Positions 1 to 10,000 of a stretch of 64,000 nt of DNA are shown here, one piece after another. This DNA is from Rhipicephalus microplus. Lineage: Eukaryota; Arthropoda; Arachnida; Ixodida; Ixodidae. The position numbers and the translations under genes are program-made. How positions within the stretch are numbered: the first letter of the stretch is position 1; each line of letters begins with the position of its first letter. Location: contig NC_134701.1 of assembly GCF_043290135.1 (NCBI RefSeq), positions 201,319,101-201,383,100 of the forward strand, read 5' to 3'. A model generated the notes under the pieces. That model was given only the letters and a program-made list of their open reading frames with translations, was not told the origin of the DNA and did no database searches.

Positions 1-1
1 A

Positions 2-295
2 GTAGACAGCCTAGCCTCAACCACAGCACTAGCCTGTGGAGTTCTGTGCGTGCTGCTAGGGTTGGCCGTTGTCATGTCAGCTATCTCTTTTTACAAACAG
101 CAGGCATCCTACTTGCGTGCCCAAACTATCAAGACGTCTCAGACCACACCGAGTGTCCGAAAAAGGGCGCATATGTCGACGCCACTGCTGTCGTTTATAA
201 CGCCGAAGCGTTCTACTCCATACGTCAAGACTACCACGGCCAAGATGATCGCGGTGACTACTGCCGAGGAAGATGATGATAGTACTGATCAATAA
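2..295 (+). CDS. Small single-pass membrane protein, 5' end outside window (hypothetical)
   Basis: An open frame enters from outside the window and stops at 293-295. Residues about 12-33 form a hydrophobic segment (Val/Leu/Ile/Ala-rich, containing GLAVVMSAISF) that looks like one transmembrane helix. A basic, Ser/Thr-rich segment (KTSQTTPSVRKR) and an acidic end (EEDDD) follow. An AATAAA lies at 414-419. In copy 2 the matching reading begins at ATG 40708 and has CAA where this copy has its stop, so this copy may itself be shortened. I do not recognise the family. A cytoplasmic tail plus membrane anchor is an inference from hydropathy only. Confidence 0.4.
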   Translation, partial: VDSLASTTALACGVLCVLLGLAVVMSAISFYKQQASYLRAQTIKTSQTTPSVRKRAHMSTPLLSFITPKRSTPYVKTTTAKMIAVTTAEEDDDSTDQ

Positions 296-413
296 AACGT
301 GATTCTGCGTAATGGCGACAAGGAGCATCGTTGTCCTTACTATATAAATATAGACTACTCAGAACTGTGTCCTCAGTTAGAAATAATCAGAAGTTGGTTA
401 TTATGTATTTGTT

Positions 414-419
414 AATAAA
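414..419 (+). terminator. Polyadenylation signal AATAAA after the small membrane-protein frame
   Basis: AATAAA lies about 120 bases after the stop at 293-295. The same signal occurs in copy 2 at 41196-41201. It is a plausible 3' end signal, but no cleavage site is visible. Confidence 0.3.
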
Positions 420-895
420 AGAGTGCAACGGAATATATGAATAGTTGTGCTGCAGAATTGTAAGATGGGAGGCCTCAGATTCTAGACTGAATAGTTATAC
501 AATGAATAGGCACCACGTAAGTAGCCATACACCATTCGTTTTAAGTTCAGCACTTCATAACTGCTAGAGTCAGCTAGAAAATGTTCACTGCACAGATTAG
601 GGCAACTATGACCAACACGAGAACCGTGACTGCTGCCGATGTCCATATTATCAATTGATAACTCTGTTTGGTATTGCAGCTGGAATGCGCATTATTATAC
701 CCATTACGTAAACGGATGCACATGTTTGTTGTTATTTAAGTTTCACTATATTGTTACACTCATTCGGTATTAAATGAGAAGCATTACTTAGCGCACTTCG
801 GCGACTTTCAGCGTATCTGTCTATTTATCTATCTAGCCACCTACGACTTCTAGTTCTCCTCGCCGTTTTGATAATGGTATCGATACGGTAGAATA
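420..895. other. Non-coding stretch between membrane-protein frame and RTE element
   Basis: There is no open frame of note and no RNA gene. Short ATCT-type runs occur near 820-835. The stretch is conserved, with scattered substitutions, at about 41203-41678 in copy 2. Confidence 0.5.
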
Positions 896-2366
896 ATGGC
901 ATCGAACGCTAACATCATCTTAATACGTAAGAAAGCGGATGACAAGGACTTGAAGAATTACAGGCCGATCAGCTTGCTCCCTGTAGTATACAAGCTACTC
1001 ACAAAGGTGATTGCTAACAGAGTAAAGAAAGCATTAAAATTCAAACAACCAAAAGAACAAGCAGGATTTCGAACAGGCAACTCAACAATCGACCACATTC
1101 ATACTATCAATAAGTTAGTAGAGAAATGCTCAGACTATAACCCACCATTATATATAGCCTTCATAGATTACGAGAAGGCGTTTGATTCAGTAGAAATATC
1201 AGCCGTCATGCAGACACTGTGGAATCAGGGCGTAGATGAAGTATATATTAGCATCCTGGAAGAAATCTACAAGGGATCAACTGCTACGATAGTGCTTCAT
1301 AAAGAAAGCAACAGAATACCAATCAAGAGGGGTGTAAGGCAGGGGGACACAATCTCTCCAATTCTATTTACCGCATGCTTACAGGAGGGTTTCAGAAGCC
1401 TAGAATGGGAACAGTTAGGGATAAGAGCTAATGGAGAGTACCTTAGTAACCTGCGCTTCGCCGATGACATTGCATTGCTGAATAACTCAGGGGACGAATT
1501 GCAACTCATGATTACGGAGTTAGACCAGGAGAGCAGAAAGGTGGGTCTTAAGTTGAATCTGCAGAAAACGAAAGTAATGTACAGCAACCTCAGAAAAGAG
1601 CAGCGCTCCGAGATAGGTAATAGTTCACTTCAAGTTGTGAAAGACTATGTCTACTTAGGGCGCATAATAACCGTGGAGCCGGACCACGAGATTGAAGTAA
1701 CTAGAAGAATAAGAATGGGGTGGAGCACATTTGGCAAGCACTGTCAAATTATGCCGGGTAGATTGCCACTATCCCTCAAGAGGAAGGTATATAACAGCTG
1801 TATCTTGCCGGTACTTAGCTACGCAGCAGAAACCTGGAGACTTACAAAGAGGGTTCAGCCTAAATTGAGGACGACGTAGCGAGCAATGGAAAGAAAAATG
1901 GTAGGTGTAACCTTAAGAGACAAGAAGAGGGCAGAGTGGATTAGGGGACAAACGGGGGTTAAGGATATCATAGTTGAAATAAAGAAGAGGAAGTGGACAT
2001 GGGCCGGGCATGTAGCGCGTAGACAGGATAATTGATTGATTTCTGGGTTTTAACATCCCAAAACCACCATATGATTATGAGAGACGCCGTAGTGGAGGGC
2101 TCCGGAAATTTAGACCACCTCGGGTTCTTTAACGTGCACCCAAATCTGAGCACACGGGCCTACAACATTTCCGCAGACAGGATAACCGCTGGTCATTAAG
2201 GGTAACTAACTGGATTCCCAGAGAAGGCAAGCGGGTTAGGGGGAGACAGAAGGTTAGGTGGGCAGATGAGATTAAGAAGTTTGCGGGTATGAATTGTAAG
2301 CAGCAAGCACAGGACCGGGTTAACTGGCGGAACATGGGAGAGGCCTTTGTTCTGCAGTGGACGTAG
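896..2366 (+). mobile_element. RTE-clade non-LTR retrotransposon remnant (5'-truncated, decayed)
   Basis: The frame 896-1879 encodes a reverse transcriptase core in the usual order: NYRPISLLPVVYKL, QAGFRTGNSTIDHI, the first catalytic Asp in FIDYEKAFDSV, the GVRQGDTISP turn, and the catalytic LRFADDIALL. A TAG at 1877-1879 interrupts the frame. Translation then resumes with MERKMVGV, WAGHVARR, the interrupting SINE, and the C-terminal DRVNWRNMGEAFVLQWT, stopping at 2364-2366. The endonuclease half is missing. A GAT-type repeat tail follows at 2373-2402, as is usual for RTE elements. The TAG is shared with copy 2, so the element was dead before the duplication. RTE assignment rests on these C-terminal motifs and the tail. 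Confidence 0.85.
2032..2174 (-). mobile_element. Ruka-like tRNA-derived SINE, tRNA-like half deleted
   Basis: Read on the minus strand, this has the 3' body of the SINE that recurs in the window (AACGTGCAC, GGCGTCTC, TTTTGGGA) and ends in ATCAATCAAT. It is inserted inside the RTE remnant. The complete copy-2 version (42815-43054) has the tRNA-like head and two 14-bp target repeats. Here a deletion has removed the head and the first bases of the right-hand target repeat, leaving the junction CCGCAGACAGGATAA. Confidence 0.8.
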
Positions 2367-2372
2367 TCAGGC

Positions 2373-2402
2373 TGATGATGATGATGATGATGATGATGAT
2401 GT
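2373..2402 (+). repeat. GAT-type simple repeat tail of the RTE element
   Basis: A run of GATGAT units directly follows the RTE stop codon. It is shorter in copy 2 (43255-43277). Short 3' tandem tails are typical of RTE elements. Confidence 0.7.
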
Positions 2403-2445
2403 AGTGGTGGTAATAGTAGTAGCAGTAGGTATCCACCTCTCGTTT

Positions 2446-2487
2446 AGTCCTTGGGATGTCCGCTCGATAGCGGACATCCCAAGGACT
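2446..2487. repeat. Perfect 19-bp inverted repeat with 4-bp loop, copy 1 only
   Basis: Arms at 2446-2464 and 2469-2487 are exact reverse complements (left arm begins AGTCCTTGGG) around the loop CGAT. Copy 2 has the left arm and loop near 43322-43344, but continues with an unrelated TACTTCTATA-type sequence instead of the right arm. Confidence 0.95.
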
Positions 2488-2544
2488 GAAGAATATATGA
2501 AGAATATATGATGAAAAGAGGCGAGATGGCGGTACTTGCAGTTT

Positions 2545-2850
2545 TCACTAGATGGACGGACGGATGGGTGGACGCACAAACGGACAGACAGAGAAGCGGA
2601 CGAACGGATGTATGGACGTGGGGATGGACGGACAGATAGATGTACGGGTGGACGGATGAATGAACGCACGAACGAATGCATGGACGGATACAAAAACGAA
2701 TTCAGGGACGGACGCCCAGACGGACGCACGGATGGACGCACGCACAGATGGATGCACGAACGGACGCACTTTTGCATGGACGGATGCAACGACGGACGGA
2801 AGCAAAAATGATTGGACGGACGGATGCGTGGACGGAAAGAGGGATGATTG
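2545..2850. repeat. GGAC/GGAT-rich minisatellite
   Basis: Degenerate tandem units of the type GGACGGATG and GGACGCACG. Periodicity keeps several frames open on both strands, but those frames are low-complexity translations of the repeat (for example Arg-Thr-Asp or Pro-Ser-Val-Arg runs) and not genes. The copy-2 counterpart is at 43411-43710. Confidence 0.85.
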
Positions 2851-3528
2851 GCTGCCCTCATCATGGTTAACTCCGTAGATATGCTGTTTTTGTTTACTGC
2901 AGCCAATACCGAACGTGCGTCGATAAGCCATCTGTTTAGCACAAATGCCCCTCTGTCATTAAGTTCACTTTTCTATCAGCTGCTGGGGTGAACGCACGCA
3001 TAGTGTGGGAACTTTATCAGTCGGGTGTTTTCGGCACAGCAGCAGTGTGTTTGACACCGAACATCGAACGCCGGCAAGAAAAGCAACGCAACAAGCTTGT
3101 AATCCCACACGCGACCAACCAACCAATCGACTTTTTCGTGGTTTAAAACATAGCTTCTGGACGGCTTCCGGTTCGGGGCTCCCGCATCACTACATTTGAA
3201 TTGGCGGTGAACGAAAGCCTTAGCGAGTAGCCCACTCATTTAGAACAGTTTAATCCTTTTAACATGAAAATATTTAAAACACTTTCTTTTAAGCAATAAA
3301 CAACAATTAAAAAGTTAGTGTTTAACTTCAAGCGCCTTTATTTTATCTTAAAGTGGAAAGAAGTTTTTCACTTTAGCACAAATTTAAAAAAAAACAAGCT
3401 TTTTTTTCAGCGTTAAGGAGTGATATTTGAACTGACCGGAAATGTATATTCAGTAGCAACACGTGTTGCTGCTCTTGCTCTGTTGAAACCGACCGAAAAG
3501 GTGGAAGGGCACCATTCGGTCGAGTTTT
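2851..3528. other. Non-coding stretch, no gene recognised
   Basis: AT-rich toward the right, with several A and T homopolymers around 3360-3410. It matches 43715-44398 of copy 2 with scattered substitutions and small indels. No credible open frame or RNA gene was seen. Confidence 0.5.
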
Positions 3529-3814
3529 AAGTGTGAATACACTTTATAAGCGATTCCAAACCATCCACCGCCGTCGGCGGCGTCCGCAGTCTTCTCTCTA
3601 TCTTTAAAAGAAAGAGGACTTGGCGGGCCGCAGCGCGACGCTCTACCGAATAAGCCACGGACGCGACGCTGATATCGGTGTCAGTAACGCTCCTTATACC
3701 CCTTCCTCCTTCGCTCGCTCCTCCGCTCTCCTCGCTCGCTTCAGCTGCGCGCGCACCCCTCTGTCTCGCGCGCCCGCCTTCTCTCTCAGTCTCCCGTCGA
3801 GAGCGGGTCGTGCG

Positions 3815-4390
3815 ATGGATGTCCCGGAGGCAACGCTACCATCAACAAAGAATGCAGTACAACCGAATGCCAGCACTGCACCCGTCGTTGGAGGTGACGG
3901 TACCACGGTGGTTTCGCCGACGTTGGAAGACAAGGCGGCGCTGCGAAGGGCTCGTGAGACCGAACGTAAGCGGGCGAAGCGTGCAACGGATGCCGAACTG
4001 CGTGCTCGCGAGGCCGAGGACAAGCGGGCGAAGCGTGCAGAGGATGCCGAACTGCGCGCTCGCGAGGCCGAGGACAAGCGGGCGAAGCGTGCAGAGGATG
4101 CCGAACTTCGCGCTCACGAGGCCGAGGACAAGCGGGCGAAGCGTGCAGAAGATGGTGAACTGCGTGCTCGCGAGGCCGAGATGAGGCGTCAGCAACGAGC
4201 CGCGAACGCGGCCCAAGAAGCGGAACGACAACGCAAGCATCAGGTAGAGAAGGGCGATGAAGGCCGGCGTCAAGACGCCGCTCGCAATCGTCAACGGCGA
4301 GTGGACGTTCCCGAAGCCGTTCCAGCCAGTGAACGTGCCGCGCGGGAGAGGGTGCGAGCCCTGGACTTTGCTCGTCCGGACGCGTCGTGA
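3815..4390 (+). CDS. Arg/Ala/Glu 18-residue tandem-repeat protein encoded in copy-1-specific insertion
   Basis: ATG at 3815 (MDVPEATLPS) begins a 191-residue frame ending in TGA at 4388-4390. After about 40 N-terminal residues come four to five tandem units of the consensus REAEDKRAKRAEDAELRA, predicted as long charged alpha-helix. A basic tail (RNRQRRVDVPEA) follows and repeats the N-terminal motif DVPEA. The frame also stays open upstream to 3620, but only from a non-ATG codon. AATAAA-type signals follow near 4397. The sequence resembles Arg-rich helical repeat ORFs carried by mobile elements and the short ORF at 39465-39590. Function is unknown; nucleic-acid binding is an inference from charge alone. 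Confidence 0.45.
   Translation: MDVPEATLPSTKNAVQPNASTAPVVGGDGTTVVSPTLEDKAALRRARETERKRAKRATDAELRAREAEDKRAKRAEDAELRAREAEDKRAKRAEDAELRAHEAEDKRAKRAEDGELRAREAEMRRQQRAANAAQEAERQRKHQVEKGDEGRRQDAARNRQRRVDVPEAVPASERAARERVRALDFARPDAS
3950..4219 (+). repeat. 54-bp tandem repeat, five units (last degenerate)
   Basis: Units start at about 3950, 4004, 4058, 4112 and 4166. Each encodes one 18-residue repeat. Units two to four are nearly identical at the DNA level, indicating recent expansion. Confidence 0.85.
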
Positions 4391-4768
4391 AGTTTAAATA
4401 AATAATACTTCGATATAATGTATCTGTGTACAAATGCTTCATGACAAACAACACTTAAATTCATTAATTACACTTTAATCATCATCATCAGTGATAAAAC
4501 TCAGTTAACGTAAACTCCCCCGTGTGATCAAATTGCGATTCCCAGGAACCATTACGCCATAAAGGCACCGTAGTGTGATTAATAAATATAATAGTGTGAA
4601 TTAATAAATACCCCTCGTAGCATCACCCCGTGCATTCGCACTTAACCATGTTCACCCTCGGGGAAATGCTTAGGAGTGTTTCTAGTCTGACTGCAGTGCC
4701 AAAATACATAGCCTGGCGGATAAAAAAAGCAAGATTGAGACGGCCACAATGAAAATGGAACTCGAAGC

Positions 4769-4780
4769 TCGCGTTTCGCG
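4769..4780 (+). repeat. Left target-site duplication of the 5.9-kb LINE
   Basis: TCGCGTTTCGCG immediately precedes the element and is repeated exactly at 10695-10706. Copy 2 has a single CGCGTTTCGCG at 44487-44497 with no element, so the integration site is seen both filled and empty. Confidence 0.9.
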
Positions 4781-5059
4781 GCTCTCTCTCCAAACGGGTA
4801 GGAAGAGGGGGCCACGGTGTGCGGACGCGCGTCGCATCGGCTCCGCAGATTTTCTATGGTTTTTCGGCGATTTCTGGTTGTTTGAAGTGCATCGGATTCG
4901 TGAAAGTACAGCGAACAGTGAACGTCGAATTTCAGCGGTGAGTGGCTGTTTTTCGGTTTTCTGCAAGCTGAAAACTTCGAGGCAGCGACCGTCGCGCCCG
5001 GCCAGACGCACCGCCGCATAGCGGCTTCTGCGTCGTGGTCGCGTCTCAAGCGTCGGCGG

Positions 5060-6277
5060 ATGGACGCTCTTCAGGAAACACCGAGGTCTCCTCAGGAGCA
5101 GCCACTGATTCACACAGATGAGGAGTCTGCTACAGAAACCACTCAAATGGACGTTCAGACCTGGTCACCGCAGGGTTCGTCCGAAGAAGTCGACAATGTG
5201 TCTGCAGGGGAACGCCACGATGGTGCCGCATGGACGGAGGATGGCTGGCACACGGTTTTGACACGCCGGCAAAAGAAGAACCAGAAGAAAAACCAGAAAA
5301 ACGCGTTAGAAGCTGTGGAGTGCAACGCCTCGTCAAGCAGCCCACCGAAGCAGGGAAGTCAGGTGAAGCGCCGACGTCGTACGAGAAGTCGCCGTCCGCT
5401 CCCGCCCCTGCCAAAGGACGACATAAAGATCATCCTTAGGCCTCACAAAGGCCTCGCCGTAAAAGACATACTCGGCTACGAACTTTCCACCGCTGTAATA
5501 GACGCTTGCCACCGACACTTCGACGGTGGTAGCTTCATGCTGCGCGTCCACCCGGGCTCGAATATTATCATCGTATCGACGCCCCACGAGCATGTAGCCA
5601 AAGAGCTGCGAGAGATCACGCATCTGAATATCAGGGGACGAGTGCACTCATTCAACTCGTATGTGGCGGATCCTGAGGACGTCCTACGAGGCATAGTCCA
5701 TGGTATTCCGTCGGGGACTTCTCAAGCAGAACTCATGGCGAATCTCCGTGTGAGAACACAGGGGGTCAAGATTGAGCGGGCACGCATGCTCGGATCTACG
5801 AAGACCGCCATCATTACCTTCACGGGCAGCACACTGCCTAGGTGCGTCTATTTCATGGGAGCGGAAGCCATCTGTTATCCCCACAAGCCTACGAGGCAGG
5901 CTTGCAAGGTATGCCACTCCACAGGGCATCGAACTGACGTGTGCCCAACGCCCGACGCCAATGTATGCTCCACGTGTGGAACACGTGAACCCGCACAAGG
6001 ACACGCGTGTACCCCTAAGTGCGTGATATGTGGTGAGGACCATATGACAGGTGACAAAATGTGCAAGAAGAAGCTTAAACACGTTCCGCCTAGGAGGTCC
6101 CGAGTGGATCAGCCAAAACGGAGGCACCATCCACGCTGGTTCAGCTCCGAGCGGGACTCGTCAGTGGAATCACGCTCACGTTCAAGATCCAAGTCACGGG
6201 CTTCCTCAAAGGGTCGAGCCCAGTCTGCGTCCAGAAAACGACTCAACAAACAGCCGCATCAGCAGCAGCACCAACAG

Positions 6278-6348
<71 letters not shown>

Positions 6349-7057
6349 GCAACAGCAGCAGCATCAGCAGCAGAAGAAGACAGCGCTGGTACAAATCTTG
6401 ACGCCGCCCAAAGAGGGGACGGAGGCAGCCGCCTGCCAGCCAGCAAACACGGTGAGCTGGGCGAGGATTGTGTCTCCATCTGCTCCCTTAATTGAGAATC
6501 CCGAATATCAGAAAATGGTTGCCGAGAATAAGCAGCTTGCTTTAGAAAACGAGAAACTTCGATGCCAGATTAAGGAGGAACGCCGGGAGTTCCACAAAAT
6601 CATATCATCTTTAGAAACCAAACTTGAAGCCAGGCTTAACGCCTTAGAGGCGAACAACAACGCCACTCATGCTATCTCCAGGGCAACCGTAGCCCACTCT
6701 TTGGAGGGAGGAACGGCGAAAGTAGACATACCTCAGAGGTTTAGCGAGGAGGCCCACGTTAGCCAGTTACAGATGGGGGAACAGTTGCAGAGCTTGCGGA
6801 ACTTAATGCGAGAACTCCAATCACAACAGCAACGAGCAGCGTCTGAACTCCGAGAGCAGATGATGCAGCAAATGCATCAAATGTTTTCGGAGTACAGGAA
6901 AGAGTTTGCAGCAGAAACGGAACAACAAAGACGATACGTTAATGACTCAGTTGTAGGCATTCAGCGTGCCATCAACAAGCGGGTCAGTGTTACCTCCGCG
7001 AGCAGTCCACTACCGAAGGACCGTCGAATCACGGAGAAAGCAGACACCCCCCAATAA
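5060..7057 (+). CDS. LINE ORF1 protein (Gag-like, zinc knuckles, polyglutamine)
   Basis: A 665-residue frame starting at ATG 5060 and ending at TAA 7055-7057. In order: an acidic, Ser/Thr-rich N-terminus; a basic patch (KRRRRTRSRR, about residues 103-112); a central folded region; a CCHC zinc knuckle (CKVCHSTGHRTDVC, about residues 282-295); two further Cys/His clusters (CSTC...HAC and CVICGEDH...MC); an Arg/Ser-rich stretch (SRSRSRSKSRASSKGR); a Gln/His tract at about residues 399-436; and a probable coiled coil (NKQLALENEKLRCQIKEERR). ORF1 proteins of I-group LINEs bind their RNA and form the ribonucleoprotein particle. That role is inferred from the knuckles and position upstream of ORF2. 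Confidence 0.85.
6255..6372 (+). repeat. CAG/CAA trinucleotide tract encoding polyglutamine in LINE ORF1
   Basis: A nearly uninterrupted mixture of CAG and CAA codons with a few CAT (His). The reverse strand reads as polyleucine, which is an artefact of the repeat. Confidence 0.9.
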
Positions 7058-7071
7058 AGGCAGTAGTCACC

Positions 7072-10000
7072 ATGGCGCGAACTAATTCCACGCAAAACTC
7101 CGACCACCTAGAAATCTGGCAGTGGAATTGTCGCACGTTCCACAAACGAGCGGCGGCATTGCAGAATTACATCCATTCGGCACTAATCCCACCTGATGTA
7201 ATATGCCTGCAAGAAGTTGGGAACCGTCCCGTCAAATTGCAGGGATATTACACATTATACGATCCAAAATACCCCCGCGTTGCAGCGCTGGTGAGTAACT
7301 TCATGACAGTCGCGCTAGACCATTACGATCAGACTGACATTAATCACCAAATTATCGATGTCTTCCCACAAAAACGAGGAAAAGTACGAACGAAAATTTT
7401 AAACATATACAGTCCTCCCAAAAACCGGAAAGACGACTTCGGCCCACTCCTAAACGAGGCAGTTCGAGCCGTTGGCACCAGAGATCAATTAGTGGTGGTG
7501 GGCGACTTTAATGCTCCGAGCACCGCTTGGGGCTACGTCCGGGATTCACCCAAGGGAGTGTTATTAGAGAACACCACGTCTAAATTAGGTTTTACCCTTA
7601 TCACTCTGCCAACAGCACCCACCAGGCTTGGTAATAGCATTAGCAGGGACACGTACCCTGATTTGACCTTCACCTTCAACATTAAAAATGCCACGTGGTC
7701 AAACCTCGATGAAAACCTTGGTAGTGACCATTATATTCTTAGCACCTCTATAGCATCACCAAAAGTTCGTCGTGTCGCTGGTGACGTTGTGATGACAGAC
7801 TGGGTGACCTTTCGAAAGCGCCCTCTGCCGGAGCAAACGCCCTGTGATGTCAGTGGGTGGGTTGCTTTCATTCGAGAAACGCATGATGCCACCTCTAAGA
7901 AAATAGCGCGCACAGTTGAGGCGCCTGCGATAGACCGGCACCTATTGCACATGTGGGATAGTAGGCGACGCCTGATCAAGAGATGGAAAAAACAACGCCT
8001 CAACCGCTGCCTCTACAGGCGAATCGCTGCTCTGTCGGAGGAAGCGAATGAATACGCAACGAAACTTGCCACCGATGGTTGGGTGCAGTTTTGCGGTTCT
8101 CTCCGCGGTACACTAGGGACTAGCCAGACGTGGGCGATACTGAGGTCCATGCTGGAGCCGGACAAATCTAAGTCCTCCATGAACCGCATTCTTCAAAGAA
8201 TAGTACACAGCTACCCCGGCACCGACGGAGAGTTGATCCAGGCGCTTAAAGACCGTTATATCGGTACTGATGTGGTTCCGCCATGTACATTAGAGTACAT
8301 CGGCAGCGAGAATGCCACATTAGACGCCGCAATCACGAAAGAAGAGGTTTTCGCGGCAGCCCAGGCAGCCAATCGGAACTCTGCGCCGGGGTCGGATGGT
8401 ATAACAAACGCTATGATAAGAAACCTCAGCACTGAGGTTCTTGAGCAGATAACGCAATTTCTTAACGACCACTGCTGGTCCCAAGGTCACGTTCCTCCGG
8501 AGTGGAAGGAAGCCAAAATAATAACTATACCAAAGCCCGGTAAAGCACCATCGCTCGGAGCCCTGCGGCCCATTTCGCTTACTTCGTGCATGGGCAAGCT
8601 CTACGAGCGAGTAGTACAGACACGGCTTCAAAATTACATTGAAAAAGAAAATCTGTTTCCCGCTACCATGATTGGTTTTCGCTCCGGACTCTCAACCCAG
8701 GATGCCTTCCTCCTTTTAAAAGAAGAGGTCATGAGTTGCGTACCCAGGGGAGGCGAACATTTGGTCTTGGCCCTCGACCTCAAAGGGGCCTTTGATAATG
8801 TTTCGCACGAGGCCATTCTCTCTGAACTCAACACAATCGGCTGCGGAAAGCGTACATTTAACTACATTAAATCCTTCCTCTCTGGGCGGACGGCAACTAT
8901 TGGGATAGGCGACACGAGGTCGGTGCCGTTCTCGATGCCAAATAAAGGCACACCGCAAGGGGCAGTCATCTCCCCCTTGCTCTTTAACATAGCTATGCGC
9001 AGACTTGCTCACGAGCTCGAAGCAATCCCGCACCTTGGATATACATTGTATGCGGACGACATCACACTCTGGGCTACGAAGGGTTCACTGGCGCTGAAAG
9101 AGCAGACCCTCCAGGCTGCTGCGACAGCTGTGGCAGAGTTCGCAAGAAAAAGTGGGCTGAGCTGTGCGCCTGAAAAATCTGAACTCATAAGAATACACAG
9201 TAAGTATTACAAAAGTAACGGTGACATAAACTTACAGGTAGACGGCCATGCCATAGCCGAGGTTACTCAGGCCCGTATACTTGGTTTCTGGGTCCAAAGC
9301 AATGGCAAAGCCAGTCACACGATAACCACCTTAAAGACTACGGTTAAACAGATAGCTAGAATGATCCGTCGCATCACTTATCATAAAAAAGGCATGAAAG
9401 AAAAGGATACTCTCCGGCTTGTCCAGGCCTTAGTTTTGAACAGAGTGACGTATGGCCTACCGTACCACTCACTCGACAGAAGTGAGGAGAGCCAGGTGGA
9501 TGTGCTCATTAGAAGCGCTTTTAAGGCAGCACTTGGTCTACCCACCAGCACACCGACCGAGCGGCTCCTAGCTCTCGGTATACATAACACTTATGCTGAG
9601 CTCAGTGCCGCAGTCCTCATGTCTCAGAGGAATCGTCTAAGTGAAACTTCAGCAGGCAGGGCGATACTCACTAGAATAGGAATTTCGCCCCACCCACAGC
9701 ACATTGATGAGGAGCTGGTCGACGTAGCCCAAGAGGTCCGCAGGCGAATCTCAATCGCACCGGTGCCCAAAAATATGCATCACGACTTTCACGCTGAGCG
9801 ACGTACTGCGAGGGTAAACTGGCTTCGAAAGCAATTCGGCTCAGCTTCAAATGTCGCGTACGTCGATGCGGCCAGTTTCGATTGGCAGAGACACATAATT
9901 ACTGTTGTCGACAACAACATGACGCTGCTAACGAGTGCCTCCGTACGCACGACCTCGGCTACAAAGGCGGAGACGATGGCCATAGCCTTAGCCTTAAGGT

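Larger units (their letters stand above)
3529..4678. mobile_element. Roughly 1.15-kb copy-1-specific insertion carrying a repeat-protein ORF
   Basis: Copy 2 reads continuously from CGAGTTTT to CTAGTCTGACTG at 44398, whereas copy 1 has this block between the same flanks. The left end begins with AAGTGTGAATACACTT (3529-3544). Near the right end, GTGCATTCGCACTT (4630-4643) is its inverted counterpart with a few mismatches. Thirty-odd further inserted bases follow, so the exact right boundary is uncertain. A tRNA A-box-like segment lies on the minus strand at about 3625-3660. The class is unknown; no transposase or reverse transcriptase is encoded. Confidence 0.6.

Noticed and set aside
2545..2850. 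Long open frames on both strands (up to 191 codons) in the GGAC/GGAT repeat
   Set aside because: They are translations of a tandem repeat in several frames (Pro-Ser-Val-Arg or Thr-Asp-Gly runs) with no domain. The frame is not better conserved than the DNA between copies.
3608..3665. tRNA gene candidate on the minus strand (GTGGCTTATTCGGTAGAGCG)
   Set aside because: It has an A-box-like segment but no B box or closing acceptor stem, so at most it is a tRNA-derived fragment.
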